In this document: positions 52,198-62,626 of the stretch, in pieces
Layout: each line of letters opens with the position of its first letter
Position numbering within the stretch: position 1 is the stretch's first letter
Assembly (NCBI GenBank): GCA_950097015.1
Contig: CATNEN010000002.1
Span: 8,137,501-8,201,500, forward strand
DNA from: Macrostomum hystrix
Taxonomy: Eukaryota; Platyhelminthes; Macrostomidae
Reading direction: 5' to 3'
DNA: 64,000 bases
Translations under genes and position numbers: made by a program
Notes under the pieces: model-generated
The model's input: the letters and a program-made list of their open reading frames with translations, nothing else
Told to the model about the DNA's origin: nothing
The model's database searches: none

Positions 52198-53004
52198 GGT
52201 ACATTTCAAAATGCGGATGGCAAATCGCAGAAGCGTTAACGGAAGTGATAGCGGAAGCTAATAATATGTTATTTTTAGCTGTGCGCAGTGCACTTACTTA
52301 TTCTGTTGTTACTTTTTACACTTTGCATTGCTGCATGAATGACTTTTTCTTTACAAATACTGCAATTCAGAAAGCCCCAATAAGAAATGTACCATTTTTT
52401 ATACTGCCAGTACATACTGCTCCATCTATTTTCTGCTAAATGCACTCGTACATGTCCTTTCTCACAACGCACCACACACAACGTTGCATGCGCACTCAGT
52501 GTCGGTGTCAGCATTATTATTTTAATAATCCTTTCTATACACTTTTTGTATCCAATTTCTTCAAGTCATGCAAACCTAAAATCTATTAATTTTTATTTCC
52601 TCATCTTGGTTGACCTGTAATAATAATACGGTAATAATTCAAGAGTAGGTTGGGTGGAGCGGATGAATTATTATCTCTAGAAGTCTCTGGTTTGACTGTG
52701 GCTGGTTGGGGAGGTTTGGCTATTGGAGAGAGATTGGTGAATGTGCCGAAAAAGCCTGCCTCCCCAGGACTATGAAATACTTTTCAGGACTTTTCAATTT
52801 TTGCTTTTGATTTCAATTTTTCAATTTTATCAGTCTTATTCATTTTTGCTTTATAGGCGAGAAGGGGTAGAATGAGGAGAGAATATTTATTTGCACCTCA
52901 ATGCACCAAAACACGGCCCACAAAATTGAAAACAATATTAAATCGAGCAGAAGACATGCAGCTTTATGCACTCGTGGTGCACAAGATTATGACTTTTGCG
53001 ACTT
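52198..53004. other. Gene-free stretch
   Basis: No gene recognised beyond the inverted partner described for 52168-52197. Confidence 0.4.
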
Positions 53005-53868
53005 GCCATCACTTGCAGATGCGACTTGCTCTTCAAAGCGTGCCGAGTTCTCTCCCTGTCCCAATTCTTGCAGATGCGACCTGCTCTTCAAAGCGTGCCG
53101 AATTCTCTCCCTGTCCCAATTCTTGCAGATGCGACCTGCTCTTCAAAGCGTGCCGAGTTCTCTCCCTGTCCCAATTCTTGCAGATGCGACCTGCTCTTCA
53201 AAGCGTGCCGAATTCTCTCCCTGTCCCAATTCTTGCAGATGCGACCTGCTCTTCAAAGCGTGCCGAATTCTCTCCCTGTCCCAATTCTTGCAGATGCGAC
53301 CTGCTCTTCAAAGCGTGCCGAATTCTCTCCCTGTCCCAATTCTTGCAGATGCGACCTGCTCTTCAAAGCGTGCCGAATTCTCTCCCTGTCCCAATTCTTG
53401 CAGATGCGACCTGCTCTTCAAAGCGTGCCGAATTCTCTCCCTGTCCCAATTCTTGCAGATGCGACCTGCTCTTCAAAGCGTGCCGAATTCTCTCCCTGTC
53501 CCAATTCTTGCAGATGCGACCTGCTCTTCAAAGCGTGCCGAATTCTCTCCCTGTCCCAATTCTTGCAGATGCGACCTGCTCTTCAAAGCGTGCCGAATTC
53601 TCTCCCTGTCCCAATTCTTGCAGATGCGACCTGCTCTTCAAAGCGTGCCGAGTTCTCTCCCTGTGCCAATTCTTGCAGATGCGACCTGCTCTTCAAAGCG
53701 TGCCGAATTCTCTCCCTGCCCCAATTCTTGCAGATGCGACCTGCTCTTCAAAGCGTGCCGAATTCTCTCCCTGTCCCAATTCTTGCAGATGCGACCTGCT
53801 CTTCAAAGCGTGCCGAATTCTCTCCCTGTCCCAATTCTTGCAGATGCGACCTGCTCTTCAAAGCGAAA
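53005..53868. repeat. 55-bp tandem array, about 15 copies
   Basis: Units start TTGCAGATGCGACCTGCTC and include CGTGCCGAATTCTCTCC. Copies differ by one or two bases. All three plus frames are stop-free. Confidence 0.96.
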
Positions 53869-53879
53869 TGAGATGAGGG

Positions 53880-55237
53880 GTGGCTAGGTGGGCAGTTTTA
53901 GGTTAATTTTAAGTTTAAGTTAAATATCTTAACTTAACGCCTCGGCGGATTTTCTTCCGCGGGCATCACAGTCTTATCCAGTTTTGGCCATGTTTCATCA
54001 TCACTAAGTTTCTAAATAGCAAATGTGTCACTTTAGGCAGCTTTTTTGTATCTATTAGGCAATAGATATAACAATCACTGCTAACTAAATAGATATAACA
54101 CCCTTTAAAACTGTTTGCCTGTGAATAAATTTACTTAGCTATGAAATATTTAGGATGAAAAACATTATTACAGATATGTTTTTTGACTACTATATAAGTA
54201 GTGCAATTTGCGCATGCAAATGTCCCATCCGTTTTTAAGAAAAATCTAAAAAATTTTTTTTCAAATAACTCTTTTCACCTTTTGAAAGTCTAAATTAATA
54301 ATCCAGGCGAAAAAAGGTATAATTTACTGGTCACAGTAATTTTTATTAGTTTCAGAAACAAAACTTTGCGGTTCTAAAGGTCCAGGGTCTCTTAGGGGGC
54401 CAAAAAGGCTCCAGGAGTGGCCTATCTTTTTTCCTCTTGGAGATATCGTCTTGAAAACATCGAATTCAAAAAATCCCGCGCGAAAATTAATCTAGAGACA
54501 TTCTAGGAGCTAGAGAACTGGTCGAACTCGCATCGCTGGAAAGCGTCAAAACCTCCTCATTGTCGAGATAGGCCGGTAGCACGACAATTGCCTGCGCACA
54601 ACTGACTGCGCGACAACTGCCTGCGCGACAACTGCCTGCAGTGACAACTGCCTGCGGCGACGACTGCCTGCGCGACAACTGCCTGCATTTCGTTAATGAC
54701 GTTTACGTGCATAGTAGGTGGCAGTGAATTATACCAATTCTCTATAAGTATTAAATGGTACTATATGGCATTGATTTATTGCTGCTTCCTTTTTAAATGT
54801 TAAAAACGTACAAAGGCACAAAGGACAGGCGATTAGTGAAACAAGTGAATTTTTAGTAGTTACTAGCAAGTTTAGCCCCCCTTCGGGGAGCAGAAATATT
54901 TTTAATTCTCGTCCAGTAAATGCTTTTTAGCAGCAGTAAAATTTTCAGCTTTTTTAAAGCTACAATTATTAACTATTATTATTAATTAAATAATTAATTA
55001 AGTTCTAATTTGTCCTTAATTATTATTAAGAACAACTATTATTCAGTGTATATTGGTACATGTATTATAATTTCCATTTTAATACATTACTAACAGCGGG
55101 CGGTTTGTTTTAGTGCTGAGTTTTAGATTGTGCAAATTGCACAAAAGCTAAATGTTTTGAATAATTTACCGCGTCATATACTAATGGAATGATCTTTAAC
55201 TATTTTTATTTGCAGTTGAATTGACTATTAATCGTTT
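53880..55237. other. Gene-free stretch left of element B
   Basis: AT-rich with a short repeat of GCGACAACTGCCTGC at 54590-54685 and a small hairpin CCCCCCTTCGGGG near 54877. No gene recognised. Confidence 0.5.
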
Positions 55238-55847
55238 TGTTGTAGGGCCCTCTTATCTTTTTGCTTTTCCTCTATTAATCTCTAATTACTTAAGGTTTAG
55301 TTTGTAAATTTTTGGTAGGATTATCTTAACTATGGGTTTATGTATTCATAAATGACTTCTAAGTATCAGCTTTTGAAAGGAAAGACCTCTTGTTGTCTGT
55401 TATATCTATAGGTAGCGATTTACGTGTGTCCGAGCGGCAAGACACTTAATTAATACTGGTCATAACGCACAAACTTTATTGATAAATTTGCTACAATACG
55501 TACTGATTTGAGTTTTCCAGTCCTAATCAGGTTACCAATGGACTAGAGTTGCCCAGTCAATTACACAATTTGAATAACTCCTGGCTTTTAGTTCTATTAC
55601 AGCTTGGCTTTATCTCAATAGGAAGGTATGAAATGAGTAAGACACTTTTAACGATAATATGTAAAACACTGTTTAACTCGCGAGTGAGCGCGGAACTCAG
55701 GTTGTCTTTCTCCTCAAATTCCCTCTATATTTATAGGATCACATTGGGGTGGCGTACCCCACTAAAACACGGAACCATTTAAACAAAAGTTATACGGTAA
55801 CATTATTTCGCGCCAATTTGACTTTAAAATGTTTTGATAATTATTAC
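55238..55847 (-). repeat. 3' LTR of element B
   Basis: About 610 bp; the right boundary is set by the adjacent GTTGAGGCAGC polypurine-like tract on the minus strand. A TATAAATA box (minus) is at 55735-55728. Confidence 0.85.
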
Positions 55848-56112
55848 GCTGCCTCAACTGGCTTCCCTAAGGTAAATTTTTTGAACGCAGAAGTACAAGT
55901 GATAAAAATTACCAAAACGCAACTATAAAAGAATGTAAGTACAATTTAAGCTAAGGTACAATGACATAAAAATAGTACACATAAAGAAGATTTTAGCAAA
56001 AGAAAAACACATACTACCTCGTGCAAAGACATTCCATAAAACATGAAACACATAAAATGACAGAATATGACAGGCATACCTAATAGACTAAAACTTGCCT
56101 ACACACTAAAAT

Positions 56113-57540
56113 TCAGATAAAAAGGCATTCGCTAGGAACTGGCATAACACGTGGCCAACCCACAATGCGGGCTAGCCAGCGAATTTCAATATTAAGAACA
56201 ATGTCATTAAATTGGTACTGATTTGACTCAATCGAATGTTTAGCGTATTGTACGGCCCGACGCCAAGCTGCAACGGCGTATTCGCCATTGAATTCGTCCA
56301 GTATACGGCGAACCACCGGCCGAACGTCCTCCCGCTGAGGGAATTTACGATCGAGACGAGCGTACGCCACGGACATGAGATACTGCTTAAGCAGTTGTAC
56401 GTGGTGCTTGTAATAATCAGCACGGCTCGGGGTCAGATTCCGTAATAGAGCCGGAAAGTCTTCTCCCAGGCGATTGTTCGCCGGCGATTGCTGTTGCTGC
56501 TGCTGTCGACGCTGCTGCTGCCGGTGCTGCTGCTGCTGCCGATGCTGTTGCTGCCGATGCTGTTGCTTGAGCTGCAGGCTCATTAGAGGCTTTGGCTCTG
56601 GCAGCGGCTGACTCGGCTGATGTACTGCAGAGTGTCGATGCAACCGTGGCTGCCTATGCCTGGGCCCTGGAGCCGTCGGCGACTGTGATGGTGATGGCAG
56701 CTCCAATTCTTCTGGTGTATCGCCCTCCGAATCCTGCTGCGACGATGACGGCTGCGACAGCGGTAGCTGCGGCTGCTGCGACGATGATGGCTGCGACAGC
56801 GGTAACTGCGGCTGCTGCGACGATGATGGCTGAGACAGCGATGGCTGCGGCTGCTGCTGCGATGACGGCTGCGACAGCGGTAGCTGCGGCTGCTGCGACG
56901 ATGACGGCTGCGACAGCGATGGCTGTGGCTGCTGCTGCGGTTGCGGCTGTGAGGGCTGCCGCGGCGGCTTCGGCTGGATCCGGGCAAATCTCTTCTTGCC
57001 CTCTTCGACAGCCGGCTGCGGGACTGGTGCTGGTTTCGGCGCTATAGGCCTACAGTACGTACGATTTGGCCATTGATCCTGAGCAGAAGCTCCAGGGATG
57101 GTGATCAGTATTGCGGCTTTAGAGCTCATCGGTTGACGTCTGGCCATTGATTCAGCAATCGGCACCTCCGTCTCCGCCTGGTCCTTCAGGATTCTGCAGC
57201 GTTTGACGGGGTCTACCGGGACGGGCAACCGTGAATTCGGTGCGGACCTCTTGTGAGAACCTCCGGCTTGCGGAACATTACGTCCTGGTGATTTTGACAC
57301 TAGCCGACCACTTACATTGGCTAGCCGAGGAGCAGTTCGCGTCCGGAGTGGGGCTTCATTTTCTTGATCATCCATGATCTCCACAATCTCACTCTCGGCT
57401 GGGACTTCTGCCTGAGTGATAATGACATTTTTCTCTGATGGATTAATCTCAGCATTGGAGCTGAATGGGGATAGGTCTATTGTTACTGCTTCTAGCAGTC
57501 TATCAAATTCGTCGGGGTCCAATATATCTTGTTCGGCCAT
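56113..57540 (-). CDS. Third gene of element B (unknown function, ORF3)
   Basis: 475 residues from the ATG at 57540. The N-terminus is acidic (MAEQDILDPDEFDRLLEA), followed by a possible nuclear signal (VKRCRILK), then a long Gln/Pro/Ser-rich region including about six repeats of SQPSSSQQPQ type and a run of HRQQQ. The C-terminal ~90 residues have the domain shared with element A (QYL, FPQRED, NIEIRW, GW). No membrane segment or signal peptide is present, so it is not an Env-like protein. The disordered middle is longer than in element A while the C-terminal domain is kept, suggesting selection on that domain. Confidence 0.78.
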   Translation of the reverse strand: MAEQDILDPDEFDRLLEAVTIDLSPFSSNAEINPSEKNVIITQAEVPAESEIVEIMDDQENEAPLRTRTAPRLANVSGRLVSKSPGRNVPQAGGSHKRSAPNSRLPVPVDPVKRCRILKDQAETEVPIAESMARRQPMSSKAAILITIPGASAQDQWPNRTYCRPIAPKPAPVPQPAVEEGKKRFARIQPKPPRQPSQPQPQQQPQPSLSQPSSSQQPQLPLSQPSSQQQPQPSLSQPSSSQQPQLPLSQPSSSQQPQLPLSQPSSSQQDSEGDTPEELELPSPSQSPTAPGPRHRQPRLHRHSAVHQPSQPLPEPKPLMSLQLKQQHRQQQHRQQQQHRQQQRRQQQQQQSPANNRLGEDFPALLRNLTPSRADYYKHHVQLLKQYLMSVAYARLDRKFPQREDVRPVVRRILDEFNGEYAVAAWRRAVQYAKHSIESNQYQFNDIVLNIEIRWLARIVGWPRVMPVPSECLFI

Positions 57541-57625
57541 GACGGCAATTGAAATGTAAAACACACAATTAGTGGGGAGGTTCAAGACGAACGGACAGTT
57601 GACATTTGCCCGCCTGCTGTTCTCG

Positions 57626-57790
57626 TTTATATAGGCGACAAAACTAGGGGTTGTCGACTCCCAATTGGTTGACTGGAGTTTTCTTCAAATTTTACTGGCT
57701 CCTTGGAAGACCCTTAATTCTTGAATTCTATTGGCTCGCTTACTATCCCTTGGTTCTCGGTTTCTATTGGCTTGTGAGACTTTCCCATAT
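57626..57790 (-). promoter_or_regulatory. Internal promoter candidate for the third gene of element B
   Basis: On the minus strand TATATAAA (57633-57626) lies about 90 nt before the ATG at 57540, preceded by three CCAAT boxes (seen on plus as ATTGG near 57665, 57729 and 57768). This matches the arrangement in element A. Confidence 0.7.
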
Positions 57791-57850
57791 AGTCATCCCT
57801 TGACATCGTGCGAGCTTGCTTTCACCCCTGTTACGTAATCATCCCCTCTC

Positions 57851-60800
57851 TTAAATCTGTATAGTTCCCAAAAGATTGAATACAGTGATAAGCCTCTGTA
57901 AATAGCCTTGATATCTAGCAGGGGGTCTGACTTGCCTTCTAGTATTGTATGGACGCTCAGATGGCCTCTGTTCATTGTTCTCCTCTTCGCTGTTTTCGTC
58001 TGAGGTGGATGCCTCCTCACTATTGATTGTGGTCTCATTCTCTTCTTCGCTTGCGCCTTCCATGGGCTCTGATTCACTCATTCCAATTTCTACTTCTGCT
58101 CCAATATCGAGTTGCTCACCTTGAATTATACTCTGCTCATGATTATTATTGCAATGCCAATTTATTCTTTCCTCTTCAGATGATGACTCTTCATCGAATG
58201 GTTGTTCCTTATTTCGGGACTGGCTTCCCTTAATTCTTGCTTCTGTCCTAGTCTTTTTCTTGGTGGTCTGCTGGCTTCCCTTATTTTCTATTTCTGCTTT
58301 CTTGTTATTGACAACAGGCTGGCTTCCCTTAACTAATTCCTCTAGTTTTTTTACTGAATTGGGCACGGGTGTCAAATTATCGCGGTGTACTAGCATCAAA
58401 TTTCCTACTAGGATTCCTTCTTCCTCTTTCTGTACCTTGAATACTACTTCAGAAATACATTCTATCACACGATAAGCAGATCTCTGCTTGCGATGGAATT
58501 TATGTGATTCTTCCGTATCTAGCTGTGGATTATTGATTAGAGCTAAACTTCCTAGCAAGATCTCTTTCGGCGGCTTGTTGATTCTGGCCGCTGCTTGTCT
58601 TTGTTCCACGACGGACTCCAATTTCTTCTTCACTATTTTCTGGGCAGTTTCTAATCTTTCTGCGTGTTCAGCGACATAAGATGGATAGCTAGAAAAGGAC
58701 TTAGCTTCTTTGATCTGGGTATCTAATGGCAATACGGCTTCCCTACCGAATAACAGGTAATGAGGGGTGAAGCCTGTTGTTTGATTTACGCTTGTGCGAA
58801 CTGCAACCAATGCAGCTGGAATCATTAAATCCCAATTGTTGTGATCCTTTTCAATTAAACAGGTCACAATGGATTTTATTTGCTTGTTGAACCTCTCTAC
58901 TAAGCCGTTACTTTGGGCATGATATGGGGTGGTGAACGTATGTTTCACATTGTACAAGCTGCAAAACGCCTTAAATTGTCTACTTGCAAACGTTTTCCCA
59001 TTATCAGTGTGAATCCAGTGACATTGACCAAATTCTGTGAATATTCTCTCCTGTAGAATCTTAATGACAGTGTCTGCCTTTTGATTTCTCACGGGGAACG
59101 CAAATGGGTACTTTGTGGTACTATCGATGACCGTAAGTACATAGCGGTGCCCTCTCCGACTTTCCTTTGATATTGGGCCGATCAAATCGCAGTGGAGACG
59201 ATAGAAGGGTTCGCATATAGGGAACGATTGAATTGGGGCCTGGACTCGGTGTCCTCGCTTACTTTCAAGACAATGGATACATTCTGCAATGTACTTTTCG
59301 ATAACTGTGACCAGACCGGGTCTCCAGAATCTCTGCTTGACTTTCTGCACAGTCTTATCTCGTCCTAGATGTCCAGACAATGGGCTCTCATGCAAATCAG
59401 TAAATATTACTTGATCGAGGGCCTTGGGTAAAACAATCTTCCAGTCCTCTTCTTCTTGAATTATCAGCATGCCATTCTCGATCGACATTTTCTCATAGGC
59501 TTTGCTCATCTGCCTGATCTCACTACTGGAATGATCTGTTATCTGGGGATCACTACACTTTTTCTTCCAATCAATGAGGGTACTAATCGTAGGATCTTCC
59601 TGCTGAGCTTTAATTAATTGTTCGTGCTTCAGGGGCATGGGTAGATAATCTGTTAATAACTTTTCACACTTGCCATTGATTTCTTGCAGTGTTTCATTTC
59701 GCTGTGGGGGATTGAATTCTTTGGCGGCCGGATTCAATAGCATTACGCTGACATCCTGAGGTCCTTCCTGAATTCTTTCCTTCTCTAATCCTGAAACTGT
59801 AGACGGGATCCTAATATTGGGATCAATTGTCATTGTCTCTCCTTCGAATGGCAAAACAGTCTGTGGCTTGGTCAAGCTAAGGGAGCTATCATTGGCCATT
59901 TCCTGTTCGGGTTTCTCATTCATACTGCTGTTCTTCAATGACTGCTCTATGACTGGGATACCTTCGGGGACTTCGGCTGGTCTTCGGGATAGGCTGTCGG
60001 CGTTTTGATTTTTCGCACCGCTTCTGTGTTCAATATCGAACTTGAATTCGTTTAGGCGCTCAATCCACCTGCCTAGTATACCTTGTGCTTCAGTCTGCCT
60101 AAGTAACCAGATAATAGCTTGATGATCGGTTCTGGCTAGAAACTTCTTGCCTAATAGATAAAATCTAAAATGTTTCATTGCATCGACTAGTGCTAATAAT
60201 TCCTTCCTAGTGATGGGGTAACGCTTTTCCGATTCTTTCATTGCGCGGCTGAAGTAAGCTAACGGCCGTTCTACACCATCGGACTGAATTTGACTTAAGA
60301 CTGCGCCGATTCTATCATCACTAGCGTCTGTATCCAACACCATTTTCACACTTTCATCATCGATAAATTCGGGATAGGCTAGCACTTCTGTGGACATCAT
60401 ACGGGTTTTAAGTGATTCAAAAGCCTGATCATGGATCTCACTCCATTTCTCCTTAAAGTTCTGAACTCCCTTTCGAGTCAGTTGAAATAATGGGTGGGCT
60501 GCTTCCGCATAATTTTTAATAAAGCGACTATAATAATTGCACAATCCTAAAAAACTTCGTAACTCTTTGGCATCTTTTGGCTTTGGCCATGTCTTGATTG
60601 CTTCGATTTTATCTTCATCGGTGCGAATGCCTTCTATGCCTATAATATGGCCTAGGTATTTTAATTCCTTGTGAAATAAATTGCATTTCTTCGGTCTAAG
60701 TTTCAAACCTGCAGTGATTAACCGTTGAAATACTTCCTTAAGATGGGCCAAATGGTCATTAAAGTTCTTTGAATAAGTAACAATGTCATCAATATACGAC

Positions 60801-62620
60801 ATTGCGAATTTATGTTGGATTCCTAAAAGTACAAGGTTCATTAGTCTTTGGAACGTTCCGGGAGCATTTGATAAGCCTTGGGCCATGACCTCATATTGAA
60901 ATTGGCCTCTTGTCAGGGTGGAAAAAGCTGTCATATGCTTATGCTCTTCTTTTATTGGCACTTGCCAATAACCGGAATTTAGATCTAGACTACTAAAATA
61001 CTGACTTCCTGTAAGATAAGAGAATGTCTGATGAATATTAGGTAATGGGTAGGGTACATAATCGACTTTAGAATTCAATACTCGGAAATCACTAACGATC
61101 CTGATAGAACCATCTTTCTTCGGAACAATCACTAATGGAGTACTATAAGTAGAATAACATGGTCTGATTAGGTTCTTAGCTAACATATCATCTAATTGTA
61201 AGTCGACTTGTTTTTGTAAATGAGGTGGAATTCGTCTGGTCGGAATTCTTACAGGTGTTTCGTCATTCAAAGATATCTCATGGGTAATGAGGTGGGTCAA
61301 TCCCATGTCTAGATCATTCTGTGAAAAGGCATTTCGATGCTCTTTAATCAATTCGATGACCGACTGTTTCTGCTCACTGGAGAGTTCTGACCCGATTCTG
61401 ATCTCCTCAATCCAGGCATCTTCCACAGTTTGGGTTTGGTTGACTTTTCCGGCTGACTCAGGATCGGCTTGACTGACTGATTTAAAATAGGCTAAATCAC
61501 TGGCTTTCACCGGTTTTGCCAATCCTACTAAAGTGGACTTGGTCAGTTTCACGTCTACTGGATGATGATTCACAATTTCCACTACGGCCGTGCCATCTCT
61601 CATAGTGACTAAAGTTGGCATCATTTCCAACATCATTTCTTGAGTCTTCACTCCTTCTCCAATGGTTTCTACTGTCATAGGAGTTCCGTGGTTGCACTCA
61701 GCATTCTTAGCTAGTCTAACTGGGACTCGCAATGCACTATTAGCTGGGATCACGGTTTTCTCCTGGGTGTACACTCGACAGACTTTTACTGGCAAATGGG
61801 TGAATTGCATTGGGATTCGTGATCCTTCTTTCAGAATGAGCATTCCTTGGGCTAAGCTTATGCTATCACAGCATTCAAGGAAAAACTCCATGCCAAGGAT
61901 ATTGTCACACTCATGACTGCATAGCAAAAAGTCAATTTCGGCTTCTATATCACCAAATTTCACAGTGAGACAACTTTCTCCTTCTAGCTGAACTCGGGTT
62001 CCGTCAAAGGTGGAAATTCGCTTATTCGTACTTTTAATTTGGTCGGACTTTACTAATTTGGTCCAGACTGATTTACTTAGGAAACTATTTCTAGCTCCAG
62101 TATCCAAGATAAACTTAACATCTTGCTTTTTAATGGTTCCTATAACGACTGCTTCATAACCTTCTGGCTTTACTAACTCTACTTTAGCATTAGAAGCAAA
62201 AATTTTAGATTGTCTCTCACGTGTCCTTTGACTCTTGATTAGCTTCTTCCTGGCGGACTTCTGTGCTGGCGTGTCGTCTGCTGATTCTCCGGAATCTGAG
62301 TCTGTCTCATCGCTGGGTGCTGACACTGTGGATGCTGACATAACTGTTGGTACACTGGATGCTGACATAACTGATGCTGACGCGAATGGTGCTGATACGA
62401 CTGGTGCTGACGCGAATGGTGCTGACACAACTGGTGCTGACGCAAATGGTGCTGGTAAATAACGAGCGGGTGCTGAAGCGTTCCGTGCATTACGCCATTT
62501 AGATTGGGAATAATAAATTTGAGTTTTGACAACTGGGTGTTGTCCATTCAAGGAGGCCTGGTATTCGAACAAGGTTCTTCTGGAGGGGCGTGGCCTCTGC
62601 TTCCGTCCCTCGAATCTCAG
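57851..62620 (-). CDS. Pol of element B: protease, reverse transcriptase, RNase H, integrase
   Basis: 1589 residues from the frameshift site. Numbers below count from a TTG at 62572. A repeat APFASAPVVS at 41-70 precedes the protease (FILDTGARN, 157-159). Reverse transcriptase has SSLDLNSGYWQ and YIDD (593-596). RNase H has LDTDASDD (747-753) and RTDHQAI. Integrase has the zinc site H1061, H1068, C1098, C1101 and the triad D1129, D1190, E1226 with exact D-35-E spacing. The tail is acidic Ser/Glu-rich. There is no ATG before the protease repeat, which supports expression by frameshift from gag. All catalytic residues are present. Confidence 0.95.
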   Translation of the reverse strand: MRFEGRKQRPRPSRRTLFEYQASLNGQHPVVKTQIYYSQSKWRNARNASAPARYLPAPFASAPVVSAPFASAPVVSAPFASASVMSASSVPTVMSASTVSAPSDETDSDSGESADDTPAQKSARKKLIKSQRTRERQSKIFASNAKVELVKPEGYEAVVIGTIKKQDVKFILDTGARNSFLSKSVWTKLVKSDQIKSTNKRISTFDGTRVQLEGESCLTVKFGDIEAEIDFLLCSHECDNILGMEFFLECCDSISLAQGMLILKEGSRIPMQFTHLPVKVCRVYTQEKTVIPANSALRVPVRLAKNAECNHGTPMTVETIGEGVKTQEMMLEMMPTLVTMRDGTAVVEIVNHHPVDVKLTKSTLVGLAKPVKASDLAYFKSVSQADPESAGKVNQTQTVEDAWIEEIRIGSELSSEQKQSVIELIKEHRNAFSQNDLDMGLTHLITHEISLNDETPVRIPTRRIPPHLQKQVDLQLDDMLAKNLIRPCYSTYSTPLVIVPKKDGSIRIVSDFRVLNSKVDYVPYPLPNIHQTFSYLTGSQYFSSLDLNSGYWQVPIKEEHKHMTAFSTLTRGQFQYEVMAQGLSNAPGTFQRLMNLVLLGIQHKFAMSYIDDIVTYSKNFNDHLAHLKEVFQRLITAGLKLRPKKCNLFHKELKYLGHIIGIEGIRTDEDKIEAIKTWPKPKDAKELRSFLGLCNYYSRFIKNYAEAAHPLFQLTRKGVQNFKEKWSEIHDQAFESLKTRMMSTEVLAYPEFIDDESVKMVLDTDASDDRIGAVLSQIQSDGVERPLAYFSRAMKESEKRYPITRKELLALVDAMKHFRFYLLGKKFLARTDHQAIIWLLRQTEAQGILGRWIERLNEFKFDIEHRSGAKNQNADSLSRRPAEVPEGIPVIEQSLKNSSMNEKPEQEMANDSSLSLTKPQTVLPFEGETMTIDPNIRIPSTVSGLEKERIQEGPQDVSVMLLNPAAKEFNPPQRNETLQEINGKCEKLLTDYLPMPLKHEQLIKAQQEDPTISTLIDWKKKCSDPQITDHSSSEIRQMSKAYEKMSIENGMLIIQEEEDWKIVLPKALDQVIFTDLHESPLSGHLGRDKTVQKVKQRFWRPGLVTVIEKYIAECIHCLESKRGHRVQAPIQSFPICEPFYRLHCDLIGPISKESRRGHRYVLTVIDSTTKYPFAFPVRNQKADTVIKILQERIFTEFGQCHWIHTDNGKTFASRQFKAFCSLYNVKHTFTTPYHAQSNGLVERFNKQIKSIVTCLIEKDHNNWDLMIPAALVAVRTSVNQTTGFTPHYLLFGREAVLPLDTQIKEAKSFSSYPSYVAEHAERLETAQKIVKKKLESVVEQRQAAARINKPPKEILLGSLALINNPQLDTEESHKFHRKQRSAYRVIECISEVVFKVQKEEEGILVGNLMLVHRDNLTPVPNSVKKLEELVKGSQPVVNNKKAEIENKGSQQTTKKKTRTEARIKGSQSRNKEQPFDEESSSEEERINWHCNNNHEQSIIQGEQLDIGAEVEIGMSESEPMEGASEEENETTINSEEASTSDENSEEENNEQRPSERPYNTRRQVRPPARYQGYLQRLITVFNLLGTIQI
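62371..62452 (-). repeat. 30-bp coding repeat APFASAPVVS
   Basis: Nearly three copies in frame between the frameshift site and the protease of element B. Not present in element A. Confidence 0.85.
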
Positions 62621-62626
62621 TTTCCC
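62553..62626 (-). promoter_or_regulatory. Predicted -1 ribosomal frameshift signal (heptamer plus pseudoknot), element B
   Basis: Minus strand: GGGAAAC (62626-62620), TGA stop (62619-62617), 8-nt spacer, stem GAGGGACG (62611-62604) with CGCCCCTC (62590-62583; one A-C mismatch). Loop segment GAGGCC pairs with GGCCTC at 62558-62553. Layout, spacer, stem length and 13-nt loop equal those of element A. Confidence 0.83.

Noticed and set aside
52872-53887. Three overlapping proteins of about 290-334 residues
   Set aside because: All come from the 55-bp array and are the same repeat read in three phases.
56113-57540. Envelope gene
   Set aside because: The position fits, but there is no signal peptide, transmembrane segment or cleavage site; the protein is disordered plus a small soluble domain.
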